Positions 27,977 to 37,146 of a stretch of DNA of 64,000 bases are shown here, piece by piece. The notes below the pieces were generated by a model. That model saw nothing but the letters and a program-made list of their open reading frames with translations, did not search any database and was not told the DNA's origin. The translations under genes and the position numbers were made by a program. The stretch's first letter is position 1; every line of letters starts with the position of its first letter. This DNA is from Rhodobacter sp. (lineage in GTDB: Bacteria > Pseudomonadota > Alphaproteobacteria > Rhodobacterales > Rhodobacteraceae): positions 1-64,000 of the forward strand of contig JAIXXB010000006.1 of the NCBI GenBank assembly GCA_027490955.1, in the 5' to 3' direction.

Positions 27977-29491
27977 ATGATGCCGCGCCGTTTTGTCATT
28001 GTGGGCGGGGGAACAGCAGGCTGGCTGGCCGCGCTGATGATCAGCCACGAGGCAAAGCGCGGCAATTTGAACTGGGACGTGACGGTGATTGAATCGTCAC
28101 GTCTGGGCACGATTGGCGTGGGCGAAGGCACCACGGCGGTGTTTCGCCAAATGCTGCAGCGCCTTGGGCTGGACGAGATGGCGTTTCTGCAGCAGACGGG
28201 GGCCACGATCAAATACGGCATCCGCCACCGCGATTGGCGCAGCTTGGGCCATTCCTATGACGGGCCGATTGATGACCCACATCAGGGCGTGGGCCTTGGC
28301 GGCAAAGACAATATCTTGGATGATTATGCCGTGGCTCATGGCCAATCGGCAGGAAAATTGCACCTGTTCCAGCACCTGATCGATGCGGGCCGCGCGCCCT
28401 ATGCGCTGGGGCCAAAGGGCTATGTGCCTGCTGGCCCGTTTCACCATGCCTTTCACTTTGATCAGGCACTGGCAGGGCAGTTTTTGCGGCGAAATGCAAA
28501 AGATATCAAATTGATAGATGACGAAGTTGACACTCTACTTCAAGATGAAGACGGCAATATCACCACATTACAACTTGCCTCTGGTCAGCATGTGAACGGG
28601 GATTTCTTTATTGACTGCACGGGCTTTCGCCGCCGCCTGATCGGGCAAATGGGCAGCACATGGGTATCATACGCCAATGTCCTGCCGCTGAACCGCGCCA
28701 TGCCGTTTTGGCTGGATATTCCCGAAGGGCGCGAGATTGCCCCCGTCACCACCGCATGGGCGCAAAAGAATGGCTGGATTTGGATGATCCCGACCCAAGG
28801 GCGCATGGGCTGCGGCTATGTCTATTCTGATGCCCATACCAGCGTGGATGCCGCCAAGGCCGAGATTGAAGCGGTTTTGGGCCATGAAATTCATCCCCGT
28901 AACGACATCAAAATCGACGCAGGGCGGCTGGATGCCTCTTGGCGCGGTAATTGTGTGGCATTGGGACTGGCCTCTAGCTTTTTGGAACCACTCGAGGCGA
29001 CGTCTATTCATGGGACAATTGTCCAGCTTACGCTGCTGCTGTCTGTCTTGGCGCAGCCCAGCCCGCGCGCGCGCGATGCCTTCAATGCCGCTGCCGCGCG
29101 CCAAGTTGATGATTTTAGGGATTTTATTCGCCTGCATTACGTCTCGCAGCGCCGCGACAGCGCCTTTTGGCGCGATGTGGCCACCAGCCACCCCAGCGCA
29201 GTGACCGATAAAATCGCCGCTTGGGCAGGCCGTGTGCCGCGCCCGTCTGATTTTACGCCCTTTGCTATGGGCCTGCCGCATGTGGGCCATGAGTTGACTG
29301 TGCCCGTGCTAGATGGGCTTGGGCTTTTGTCGCAAACCGCCGCACAGGACTATTTGGCCGCCAACCCCAAAGCGCGCAGCATGGCGCGCGAAATCAGCGC
29401 CGTTCTGACCGCCGATTACCGCCGCGCGGCCGCCCAATGCCTGCCCCACCGCGCCTTTTTGACCCAATTGCAACAGGAGCCTGCCCTATGA
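27977..29491 (+). CDS. Tryptophan-halogenase-like FAD-dependent protein
   Basis: A 504-aa flavoprotein of the FAD-dependent halogenase family. The FAD motif is VIVGGGTAGWLAAL, the family motif WIWMIP is at 267-272, K79 lies in TIKYGIRHRDW at the position of the catalytic lysine of PrnA, and E340 in FLEPLEATSI matches the catalytic glutamate. No indole-pathway or flavin-reductase gene is nearby. Instead it sits between two GH4 genes, starting 1 nt after the first (TAAGATGATG) and overlapping the second as ATGA. The substrate is unknown. An oxidative role on a sugar or aglycone is possible. Confidence 0.85.
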   Translation: MMPRRFVIVGGGTAGWLAALMISHEAKRGNLNWDVTVIESSRLGTIGVGEGTTAVFRQMLQRLGLDEMAFLQQTGATIKYGIRHRDWRSLGHSYDGPIDDPHQGVGLGGKDNILDDYAVAHGQSAGKLHLFQHLIDAGRAPYALGPKGYVPAGPFHHAFHFDQALAGQFLRRNAKDIKLIDDEVDTLLQDEDGNITTLQLASGQHVNGDFFIDCTGFRRRLIGQMGSTWVSYANVLPLNRAMPFWLDIPEGREIAPVTTAWAQKNGWIWMIPTQGRMGCGYVYSDAHTSVDAAKAEIEAVLGHEIHPRNDIKIDAGRLDASWRGNCVALGLASSFLEPLEATSIHGTIVQLTLLLSVLAQPSPRARDAFNAAAARQVDDFRDFIRLHYVSQRRDSAFWRDVATSHPSAVTDKIAAWAGRVPRPSDFTPFAMGLPHVGHELTVPVLDGLGLLSQTAAQDYLAANPKARSMAREISAVLTADYRRAAAQCLPHRAFLTQLQQEPAL

Positions 29492-30984
29492 CCGCCTTCA
29501 AAATCACCATCATCGGCGCTGGCAGCGTTGGATTTACCAAAAAACTGTGCTGCGATATTTTGACTGTGCCCGAATTTGAAGACATTGAAATTGCCCTGAC
29601 CGATATCAACGCCGCCAATCTGGATATGGCAGCCCAGATCATCCGCCGCATTGTTCAAGTCAACGGGTTGAAAACCACAGTCACCGCCACAACCGACCGC
29701 CGCCGCGCGTTGGAAGGGGCGCGCTATGTGATGAATGTGGTGCGCATCGGCGGGTTAGAGGCCTTTGCCGATGATATCCGTATTCCACTGAAATATGGTG
29801 TCGATCAATGCGTGGGGGACACGATCTGCGCGGGCGGCATCATGTATGCGCAGCGCGGTATCGCCGCCATGCTAGAGTTTTGCCGCGATATCCGCGAGGT
29901 CGCCGCGCCAAATTGCCTGATGCTGAACTATGCCAACCCCATGGCGATGATGACATGGGCTGCCATCGACCACGGCGGGGTGAACACTGTGGGCCTGTGC
30001 CATGGCGTGCAAAACGGCCACCGCCAAGTTGCCGTGGCCTTGGGCGTGCCGATGGCCGAGCTGGACATCATCTGCAGCGGGATCAACCACCAAACATGGT
30101 ATACCGATATCCGCCACAAGGGCCGCCAGATTGGCCGTGACGAATTGCTTGCCGCCTTCGAGGTGCACCCAACTTTTTCCAAACAGGAAAAGGTGCGTAT
30201 CGATGTGCTGAAACGCTTTGGCTATTACTCGACCGAATCCAACGGCCATTTGTCCGAATATCTGCCGTGGTATCGCAAGCGCCCCGATCAGATTATGGAT
30301 TGGATTTCCACCGATGAATGGATTCACGGCGAAACGGGCGGCTATCTGCGCTATACCACCGAAAACCGCAATTGGTTTGAAACCGATTTTCCGATGTTTT
30401 TGGACGAGGCGGGCAAGCCTCTTGCCGCCGCAGCCCGCACCGATGAACATGCCAGCCATATTCTAGAAGGGCTAGAGACGGGTCGCACCTATCGCGGGCA
30501 TTTCAATGTGAAAAACAACGGCGTGATCCGCAACTTGCCCGAGGATTGCATCATCGAAAGTCCGGGATTCGTGGACCGCTTCGGCATCAATATGGTGGAA
30601 GGCATCACCCTGCCCCTTGCCTGCGCGGCCACCTGCAATGTCTCGGTTTCGGTGCAGCGTATGGGCATGTTGGCGGCGGTGACGGGCGATGTTGACCTGC
30701 TGAAACAGGCCGTTCTGCACGACCCTCTGGTGGGGGCCATCTGCAACCCCGAAGAAGTGTGGCAGATGGTCGATGAGATGCTGGTCGCCCAGGCCAAATG
30801 GCTGCCGCAATATGCCCATGCCATTGCCGATGCGCAAAAGCGGCTGGAAAATCCGCGCGTGAAAACGCGCGATTGGGCAGGGGCCGCACGGCTGGATGTG
30901 CGCAGCGTGGATGAATTGCGCGCGGCCTCGGCACAAAGGAAAGCCTCCCAAGGCCACGGCCTTGGCACAAAGGTTATGGGATAG
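29488..30984 (+). CDS. GH4 glycosidase, CHGV type (alpha-galactosidase or alpha-glucuronidase)
   Basis: A 498-aa family 4 enzyme, distinct from the CHSV copy 1.5 kb upstream. The Rossmann motif is IIGAGSVGFTKK, the metal ligand C171-H172 is in LCHGVQNG, and N200-H201 is in SGINHQTWY. CHGV enzymes include some alpha-galactosidases and alpha-glucuronidases, so specificity is open. The ~40 extra C-terminal residues (from ARLDVRSVDE) are unusual compared with ~450-aa relatives. The start overlaps the halogenase-like gene by 4 nt with CAGGAG upstream. It is the last gene of the operon. Confidence 0.85.
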   Translation: MTAFKITIIGAGSVGFTKKLCCDILTVPEFEDIEIALTDINAANLDMAAQIIRRIVQVNGLKTTVTATTDRRRALEGARYVMNVVRIGGLEAFADDIRIPLKYGVDQCVGDTICAGGIMYAQRGIAAMLEFCRDIREVAAPNCLMLNYANPMAMMTWAAIDHGGVNTVGLCHGVQNGHRQVAVALGVPMAELDIICSGINHQTWYTDIRHKGRQIGRDELLAAFEVHPTFSKQEKVRIDVLKRFGYYSTESNGHLSEYLPWYRKRPDQIMDWISTDEWIHGETGGYLRYTTENRNWFETDFPMFLDEAGKPLAAAARTDEHASHILEGLETGRTYRGHFNVKNNGVIRNLPEDCIIESPGFVDRFGINMVEGITLPLACAATCNVSVSVQRMGMLAAVTGDVDLLKQAVLHDPLVGAICNPEEVWQMVDEMLVAQAKWLPQYAHAIADAQKRLENPRVKTRDWAGAARLDVRSVDELRAASAQRKASQGHGLGTKVMG

Positions 30985-31304
30985 GTTGCAGAGCCCTCGG
31001 CGCAGGCATACCCGCGCCGAGGGCGGCCCTGCCAAACGCCGCACATCTATGCGCCATAGCGCCGCCTAGCACCACCACCCGTCCCCAATGCCATCTGCCC
31101 CGCAGCCATGCCCTGCTGCCCACGCGCGCGCCAGCAGGCTGCGCGCTGTGCTGGGCACCCGCCTGCAAAGCGCAGCATCGCCCCTGCCGCCGCACAGCGC
31201 GCTTTTGCGCCACCTTCATCATTTGCCAAAACAAGATTGCAATTTAACCTTGACTATTGATACATACCCGAAACTATGATGCTATAGGGGAAATGGAGGC
31301 GAAC
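30985..31304 (+). promoter_or_regulatory. 320-nt region: GH4 operon end and promoter of the MsmX-type ATPase
   Basis: The first 40 nt hold the GH4 terminator. The middle part shows no coding potential I trust. The last 60 nt are AT-rich and hold the ATPase promoter, with candidates TTGACT at 31250 and TATGAT at 31275 (19-nt spacing, not ideal). TGATACATA at 31258-31266 recurs before the ArsR-like regulator at 38223-38231 on the other strand, and both sites also carry TATGATG nearby. Confidence 0.45.
30993..31024 (+). terminator. GH4 operon terminator hairpin
   Basis: A perfect 11-bp stem, GCCCTCGGCGC and GCGCCGAGGGC, with a 10-nt loop, begins 9 nt after the GH4 stop. It has no T run and so may need Rho. 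Confidence 0.65.
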
Positions 31305-32375
31305 ATGGCAGGAATTGGCTTAGACAGTGTGTCGAAAAAGTTTGGTGCGGTCGAGGTGATCCGCGCAGTCAGCTTGGACATTCAAGAGGGCGAGTTTGTG
31401 GTGTTTCTGGGGCCATCGGGTTCGGGCAAAACCACCTTGTTGCGCATGATCGCAGGGCTGGAAAGCATTGATGCAGGCGCGCTGACCATTGGCGGGGTGC
31501 GGTCTGAACATTTGCCCCCTGGCCAGCGCAATCTGGCGATGGTGTTTCAAAACTATGCGCTTTATCCGCATATGACAGTGGGCGAAAACATGGCCTTTGG
31601 CCTGCACAATATTGGTCTGGCCCAAGAGGTGATTGGCACGCGTGTCGCGCGCGCGGCCAAAATGCTGGAAATGGAGGCCCTGCTGGCCCGCCGCCCTGCC
31701 GAATTGTCAGGCGGCCAGCGTCAGCGCGTGGCGATTGGGCGCGCAATTGTCAAAGAGCCCAAGGCGTTTTTGTTCGACGAGCCTTTGTCAAACCTTGATG
31801 CGGGCCTGCGCGTGCGCACGCGCGTGGAACTGGCCGAATTGCACCAAAGGCTGGGCACGACGATGATCTATGTCACCCATGACCAAACCGAGGCCATGAC
31901 GCTGGCCAACCGCATTGTGGTGTTGAACAATTGCAAAATTGAACAGGTCGGAACCCCGATGGAGGTCTATACCCGCCCTGTATCGCGCTTTGTGGCGGGC
32001 TTTATCGGATCGCCTGCGATGAATTTCCTGCCTGTGACCCTGACAGGTGCAGGGGATAAGCCCGCCGCAAAGCTTAGCGATGGCACAGTTCTGACGCTGC
32101 CATCTGCGCCAAAGGGCGAAGGCCCGTGGGAGTTGGGCATCCGCCCAGAGGCGCTGACAGTGATGACGCAGGGCGCGGCCACGGCCTCGGCAACCGCATC
32201 GGTGGTCGAGCGTTTGGGCGACCGCACGCTGGTCTATGCGAAAATGGCCGATGGCACCCAGATCATCGCCCAAGACAGCGGCAAAAGCACTGTGCAGGCA
32301 GGGCAGAAGGTGGGGCTTAACTTTGACAACACGGCCTTGCATATGTTTGACGGCACAGGCCGCGCCGCGCTGTAA
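31305..32375 (+). CDS. Sugar ABC transporter ATP-binding protein (MsmX/UgpC type)
   Basis: A 356-aa CUT1 ATPase: Walker A GPSGSGKTT, Q-loop [19 protein letters not shown], Walker B AFLFDEPLSNLD and a C-terminal TOBE domain. TGGAGG precedes the chosen ATG; the track start is 48 nt upstream. It is transcribed alone and converges with the arabinoside permease operon, which lacks an ATPase. Shared promoter words with that operon's regulator support the view that it powers that transporter, like MsmX with AraNPQ in Bacillus (inference). Confidence 0.9.
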   Translation: MAGIGLDSVSKKFGAVEVIRAVSLDIQEGEFVVFLGPSGSGKTTLLRMIAGLESIDAGALTIGGVRSEHLPPGQRNLAMVFQNYALYPHMTVGENMAFGLHNIGLAQEVIGTRVARAAKMLEMEALLARRPAELSGGQRQRVAIGRAIVKEPKAFLFDEPLSNLDAGLRVRTRVELAELHQRLGTTMIYVTHDQTEAMTLANRIVVLNNCKIEQVGTPMEVYTRPVSRFVAGFIGSPAMNFLPVTLTGAGDKPAAKLSDGTVLTLPSAPKGEGPWELGIRPEALTVMTQGAATASATASVVERLGDRTLVYAKMADGTQIIAQDSGKSTVQAGQKVGLNFDNTALHMFDGTGRAAL

Positions 32376-32386
32376 GCACAGAAACC

Positions 32387-32413
32387 AAAGCGGCGCTGAT
32401 CCAGCGCCGCTTT
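32387..32413. terminator. Bidirectional terminator between ATPase and permease genes
   Basis: AAAGCGGCGCTG-ATC-CAGCGCCGCTTT is a perfect 12-bp stem with three T/A bases at each edge, located between two convergent genes. It can act in both directions. Confidence 0.8.
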
Positions 32414-32446
32414 GCCAAAACGCGTCTTGCCCTGCCGCTGACCTGC

Positions 32447-33292
32447 CTAGCCCTTGATCCCCGCAGATAGGGTGATTGCCTCGGTCACTTTGCGTTGAAA
32501 CAGCAAATAGGCCAGCGCCACGGGCAAGCCCGCCAGCACCGCCGCCGCCAATTCACGCGCATAATATACGCCAAAAGCATCGTTCACTTGGGTGATGCCC
32601 ACAGTGATGGTCATCATCTCGGTGCGCGTCACCGATAGGAAAGGCCACAAAAAGGCGTTCCATGTCCAGATAAAGGTCACAATCGAAAGGGCCGTGGTCA
32701 CACCCCAATTCATCGGCAGATAGACCTTGGACAAAATCCGAAACTCGCCCGCATTGTCCATCACTGCCGCCTCGCGGAAATCGCGCGGAACTTGGTCAAA
32801 GAATTGCTTATACACGATGATGATCACAGGATGGATCAGTTGCGGCAGCATGATCCCCGCCCATGTGTTCAGCAAATCAAGCTGCGCCACCAGCACGAAA
32901 TGGTTGATGATCAGCGCCTGTGTCGGCACCATGAAACTGGCCAAGATCAACCACCACAGCAGTTTGCGCCCCGGAAATGACAATTGCGACAGCGCATAGC
33001 CGCATAGCATGGACGAGGTGATTGTAATCAGCGTCACCCCTACAGCCACGGCCACGGAATTGACATACCAATTGCCAATCTGCGTGGCGGTGATGGCATG
33101 GATATAATGCTGAAAGGTCAAGGTTTCAGGCCAAAGCGCGATATAGGGGCGCACCACCTCATCTTCGGGCTTGAGCGACGAGATCACCCCCCAATACAGC
33201 GGAAAGGCCCAGATGATCGCCAAAACAACTGTCAGGGCGGTAATCATCCCCCCCCAAAAATTGACGCGCCGCAGTGCTTGTACCGAAACCAT
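32447..33292 (-). CDS. Sugar ABC permease (MalG/AraQ type)
   Basis: A 281-aa permease with six helices (first MITALTVVLAIIWAFPLYWG) and the EAA loop RDFREAAVMDNAGEFRILS. The start codon overlaps the upstream permease stop by one nucleotide (TAATG). It is the last gene of the arabinoside operon and ends at the bidirectional terminator. Substrate specificity is inferred from the AbfA neighbour. Confidence 0.88.
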   Translation of the reverse strand: MVSVQALRRVNFWGGMITALTVVLAIIWAFPLYWGVISSLKPEDEVVRPYIALWPETLTFQHYIHAITATQIGNWYVNSVAVAVGVTLITITSSMLCGYALSQLSFPGRKLLWWLILASFMVPTQALIINHFVLVAQLDLLNTWAGIMLPQLIHPVIIIVYKQFFDQVPRDFREAAVMDNAGEFRILSKVYLPMNWGVTTALSIVTFIWTWNAFLWPFLSVTRTEMMTITVGITQVNDAFGVYYARELAAAVLAGLPVALAYLLFQRKVTEAITLSAGIKG

Positions 33293-34173
33293 TATCGCCG
33301 CCCCCCAGATAGCCGCAAAAGTTGAAACTGCAACACCGACACGGCAACAACCAAAACAAACAATGTCACCGCAACGGCAGCAGCGCGCCCGCCCTGATCT
33401 TGTTGAAAGGCGCGTTGAAAAACGTAATAGACCAGCACCATATTGTCATTTGGCCGCCCACCTTGTGAAAACAGATAGACCTGATCGAAAATTTTCAGTT
33501 GAGAAATCAATTGGATGGTAAACACCAACGAGGTGATCGGATAAAGCAGCGGCCATGTAATCTTGCGAAAGACTGTCCAGCGGCTGGCATTATCCAGCGA
33601 GGCCGCTTCGTAAATCTCGGCAGGAATGGCGCGCAGACCTGCCAGAAACAGCAAAATCGAAAAACCCGCCGTCCACCAAATGGTCACCACCGCCATGGCG
33701 GGCATGAACCAAGCGCGGGTTTTTGTGATGGGCACGCGGTCTATGCCCAGCCAATCCAGAATATGCATCGAAATGCCAAATTGGAAATTCAGCACCCAGT
33801 CCCAAATCAGATAGACCACCGATACGGGCAGGATATAGGGCAAAAAGAACAGCGCCAACACCGCCGATTGCGCGCGCCCTTTCAGGCGCGAGACACCCAA
33901 AGCAATCAACAAGGCCACAATCGTTCCGGGCAAAACTGTCAGCAGCACGAAATAGGCCGTATTCCATGCCGCCGTGCGAAAGCGTGGATCACTGTCAAGG
34001 CGGGCATAATTGTCCAGCCCGACAAAATTGCCATCCCCGATCAGCGGCGCATCGGTGAATGAAATGCCAAACATCTGCACAGTGGGCCAGATGAAGACCA
34101 ACAGATAAATTGCCAAAAATGGCGCAACCAAAACTGCGGCAATAAGCGTATCTTTACGGCGATTTATCAGCAT
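33292..34173 (-). CDS. Sugar ABC permease (MalF/AraP type)
   Basis: A 293-aa permease. The first helix is TLIAAVLVAPFLAIYLLVFI and the EAA loop is AEIYEAASLDNASRWTVFR. TGGAGGGGAC precedes the ATG; the track start 48 nt upstream lies inside the binding-protein attenuator and is rejected. It is the partner of the MalG-type permease and receives substrate from the binding protein encoded just upstream. Confidence 0.88.
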   Translation of the reverse strand: MLINRRKDTLIAAVLVAPFLAIYLLVFIWPTVQMFGISFTDAPLIGDGNFVGLDNYARLDSDPRFRTAAWNTAYFVLLTVLPGTIVALLIALGVSRLKGRAQSAVLALFFLPYILPVSVVYLIWDWVLNFQFGISMHILDWLGIDRVPITKTRAWFMPAMAVVTIWWTAGFSILLFLAGLRAIPAEIYEAASLDNASRWTVFRKITWPLLYPITSLVFTIQLISQLKIFDQVYLFSQGGRPNDNMVLVYYVFQRAFQQDQGGRAAAVAVTLFVLVVAVSVLQFQLLRLSGGRR

Positions 34174-34191
34174 GTCCCCTCCAGAAGAAAG

Positions 34192-34217
34192 GGGCCGCCC
34201 AGAGATCTGGACGGCCC
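34192..34217 (-). terminator. Attenuator behind the arabinoside-binding protein
   Basis: On the minus strand GGGCCGUCCAGA and UCUGGGCGGCCC form a 12-bp stem with one G-U pair and a tiny loop, followed by CUUUCUU. It lies between the binding-protein stop and the permease start. Confidence 0.75.
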
Positions 34218-34232
34218 GCATTATGGCCGCAG

Positions 34233-35504
34233 TTACAGGCCGTTCAACTCTTCCTTGATCGAGGCCACCGCCTCGGCAGGGTCAAGTTCGCCGTTCAATG
34301 TTGGCACGAAATAGGTGGACATCACATCGAAAATTGGCCCAGCAACGCCCGCAAGCGGGGTCTTTGGATCAAAGATCATATTGGCCGTCAGCGACGAATA
34401 GGTCGCATTGGGCTGCATGGCCGCATATTCTGGCGTTTTGGTCACAGGGGCGTAGGCGGGGATATGCCCTGCTGTTGCCCAGAACAACGAGTTCTTTTCG
34501 ATCCAAGAAATCGCGGTCAAGACGGCGGCGCGCTTTTCAGGGGTCATGTCTTTGCCCTTATTGGCAGGCAAGGCGAAGGCATGGCTGTCGGCATAGGTCG
34601 ACGGCTTGTCAAAAATGACAGGCAGTTCAACCGCGCCCCAGTTGAACAATTTGCCCTGTGCGGCAAGGTCGGTCATTGTGGGCACTTCCCAAACGCCGTT
34701 GATCATCATGGCTGCTTCGCCGCTGGTGAACAGCGCGACAGTTGCAGGGTAATCGGTGTAGGTCGATTGCAACCCTGCTTTGGTCCATCCTGCCAGAACG
34801 CCCAGTGCATTGGCCAGTTTGTCACCATTGTCGCCCGCAAGGAATTCGCCATCGGTCATCAACTCGCCGCCCTGCTGGCCGACAAGCGAATAGATGGTGC
34901 GGAACATGAAATTGCCGTCAGCGGTGACCGAACCCAATGGGAAGGGCACGCCGTTATCCTTAAGCGCCTGCAAGGTCGCGGTAAAGTTTTCACCGCTGTC
35001 CATGCCTTTGGGCAAACCATTCTCATCCAGCATACCCGCCGCGCTGAGCAAGTCTTTGTTGTAATACAGCACAATCGGGTGCGTATCCAACGGCACGGCA
35101 TATTGTTTGCCATCCACGGTCACAGCATCCCATGTTGCGGGGGCAAAATCGGCTTGGCCGATGCCCATCGCGGCAAAGTCATCGGCGGTCAATTCTTGCA
35201 AAACGCCCTGCTGCACGGCCAACGGAATACGGCTGGCGTGATAGGTCATCATATCGGGCGCCTCGCCCACCGCAGCCGAGGTTTGCACCTTGGCATAGAA
35301 AGGCGTTCCCCATTCCAGCGTGGTGGCATCGATTTTGATCTGGCCCGCATGTTCGGCGTTGAAATCTTCGATCAACTTTTTCATGCGAACGCCATCGCCG
35401 CCGCCCAAAAAGTCCCACCAAACGATGGTTTCTTCTGCCTTCGCCACACCTGCAAAGCATACAGTTGCCAATATGGCAGCCTTAATCATCCCTTTTACTA
35501 TCAT
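34233..35504 (-). CDS. Sugar ABC substrate-binding protein (arabinoside operon)
   Basis: A 423-aa family 1 binding protein. The signal peptide ends at about residue 23 (CFAGVAKA, then EETIVWWDF). Family landmarks are GEAPDMMTYH, VPLDTHPIVLYYNKDLL and GEAAMMINGVWEVP. GGGAGGAAGAC precedes the ATG. It lies 104 nt behind abfA and ahead of two permeases, so the ligand is probably an arabino-oligosaccharide. The 104-nt gap carries two dyads. Confidence 0.87.
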   Translation of the reverse strand: MIVKGMIKAAILATVCFAGVAKAEETIVWWDFLGGGDGVRMKKLIEDFNAEHAGQIKIDATTLEWGTPFYAKVQTSAAVGEAPDMMTYHASRIPLAVQQGVLQELTADDFAAMGIGQADFAPATWDAVTVDGKQYAVPLDTHPIVLYYNKDLLSAAGMLDENGLPKGMDSGENFTATLQALKDNGVPFPLGSVTADGNFMFRTIYSLVGQQGGELMTDGEFLAGDNGDKLANALGVLAGWTKAGLQSTYTDYPATVALFTSGEAAMMINGVWEVPTMTDLAAQGKLFNWGAVELPVIFDKPSTYADSHAFALPANKGKDMTPEKRAAVLTAISWIEKNSLFWATAGHIPAYAPVTKTPEYAAMQPNATYSSLTANMIFDPKTPLAGVAGPIFDVMSTYFVPTLNGELDPAEAVASIKEELNGL

Positions 35505-35547
35505 GTCTTCCTCCCTTAACGCGGCGAATTTGCCGCCTGCTTGCGGT

Positions 35548-35592
35548 CGAAGGTTACACCTTCGCCAATCCGATCAACGACGTATGTGATCG
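35548..35592 (-). promoter_or_regulatory. abfA/binding-protein gap: hairpin and dyad
   Basis: CGAAGGT-TAC-ACCTTCG (35548-35564) is a perfect 7-bp hairpin. CGATCA-N10-TGATCG (35571-35592) is a perfect dyad right next to it. They could mark an internal promoter with an operator, or an RNA-processing site that separates AbfA from transporter expression. Confidence 0.45.
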
Positions 35593-35608
35593 TATTTTGA
35601 AGTGCCCC

Positions 35609-37114
35609 TTACAGCTGCACTTGGATCATCGAATAAGAATGCGCGGGCAGCGTCAGATGCAGACCGCGGCCTGCCAGTCTTGCGCCCGTGCCCGTTGTGG
35701 GGGTCACTGTATTTGGCGCGTCTTTGGTGTTGCGCGCCTCAAGGTCTTTATGTTTGATCAGGGTATGGGTCACGCTGCGCGGCGCAAACCCTTCCAACGC
35801 AAGGTCAACCTCGAGCGTTTCTGATCCGTTGCGGTTGATGGCAAAGAAGGTCAGCGTGCCTGCATCGTCATCGCGCACGCCTGCAATATCCAGCCAAGGC
35901 ACATTGGCCGCGCAATCGGCGTTATAGCTGGGCACTTCGACCGCCAAGTTCATCGCCGTGCCGCGCCCATGCTTAGAGGCAAACAGGAACGGGTAGTAAA
36001 TGGTTTGCCGCCATGCCGCGCCGCCCGGCTCGGTCATAATGGGCGCAATCACATTGACCAGTTGCGCAATACAGGCAATCTGCACCACATCCGCGCGGCG
36101 GATAAAGGTGTTCAGAATACAGCCCACCTGCAAGACATCTTCGAAATTGTAGATATCTTCCAGCAAAACAGGGGCCTCTGGCCAATCCCAATCGCGCATG
36201 CGGTCGGCATCGGCCTTGCGTTCGTGATACCAAACGTTCCATTCATCAAAGGAAATCTTCACGTCTTTCTTCGACCGCTTTTTGGCCTTTACGTAATCGA
36301 TCACCCCCGAAACAGTGCCGATATAGTTTTCCAGCCGCATCGGCAGGGCGAGGTATTCGTTTGAATTCTTTTCATAATTTTCGAAATACATATGCAGGCT
36401 GATGTAATCGATCTGCTCGTATGTTTCCTCTAGCACTGTCGCTTCCCACTGCGGGTAGCTGGGCATATTGGAATGGCTAGACCCGCAGACCACCAATTCC
36501 AGCGATGGATCAAGCCCGCGCAGCGCCTTGGCGGTTTCATTGGCCAAATGGCCATATTCGCCCGCCGATTTATGCCCCACCTGCCACGGGCCATCCATTT
36601 CGTTGCCAAGGCACCACAGGCGGCAATTCCACGGGTCTTTGCGGCCATTTTTCGCGCGCAAATCCGACCAATAGGTTCCGCCTTTGTGGTTGACATATTC
36701 CACAAAAGCCCGCGCCTCATCCAACCCGCGCGAGCCGAGGTTGACCGCCAGCATCATCTGAGTGCCCGCTTTTTCGGCCCAATCGGCAAATTCGTGTATG
36801 CCAACTTGGTTGGATTCCGTGGTGCGCCACGCCAAATCCAGCCGCTTTGGCCGCTGGTCTTTGGGGCCAATGCCATCTTCCCAATTATAGGCAGATACGA
36901 AATTGCCCCCCGGATAGCGGCAAATCGGGGTATTCAAATCACGCACCAAGTCCAGCACATCGCCGCGCATGCCCGACGCATCGGCAGTGGGGTGGCCAGG
37001 CTCGTATATGCCTGTGTAAACCGCCCGCCCCAGATGTTCGAGAAAGGATCCATAGATCCGCTTATCAATATCGGCGATCGTAAAGGCGCTATGCGCTGTA
37101 ACCCGTGCTTTCAC
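35609..37114 (-). CDS. abfA: GH51 alpha-L-arabinofuranosidase
   Basis: A 501-aa intracellular GH51 enzyme releasing L-arabinose from arabino-oligosaccharides. It begins VKARVTAHSAFTIADIDKRI and includes YGSFLEHLGRAVYTGIYEP. The acid/base Glu is in CLGNEMDGPW, and the nucleophile Glu is the E of ISFDEWNVWY. The C-terminal beta-sandwich ends LTLPAHSYSMIQVQL. There is no signal peptide. I chose the GTG with GGGGAG upstream; the track start 36 nt earlier has no such site. It follows the ArsR-like regulator in the same direction. Confidence 0.93.
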   Translation of the reverse strand: MKARVTAHSAFTIADIDKRIYGSFLEHLGRAVYTGIYEPGHPTADASGMRGDVLDLVRDLNTPICRYPGGNFVSAYNWEDGIGPKDQRPKRLDLAWRTTESNQVGIHEFADWAEKAGTQMMLAVNLGSRGLDEARAFVEYVNHKGGTYWSDLRAKNGRKDPWNCRLWCLGNEMDGPWQVGHKSAGEYGHLANETAKALRGLDPSLELVVCGSSHSNMPSYPQWEATVLEETYEQIDYISLHMYFENYEKNSNEYLALPMRLENYIGTVSGVIDYVKAKKRSKKDVKISFDEWNVWYHERKADADRMRDWDWPEAPVLLEDIYNFEDVLQVGCILNTFIRRADVVQIACIAQLVNVIAPIMTEPGGAAWRQTIYYPFLFASKHGRGTAMNLAVEVPSYNADCAANVPWLDIAGVRDDDAGTLTFFAINRNGSETLEVDLALEGFAPRSVTHTLIKHKDLEARNTKDAPNTVTPTTGTGARLAGRGLHLTLPAHSYSMIQVQL

Positions 37115-37146
37115 TTTTCTTTCTCCCCACGCCAGAATCACAATCC

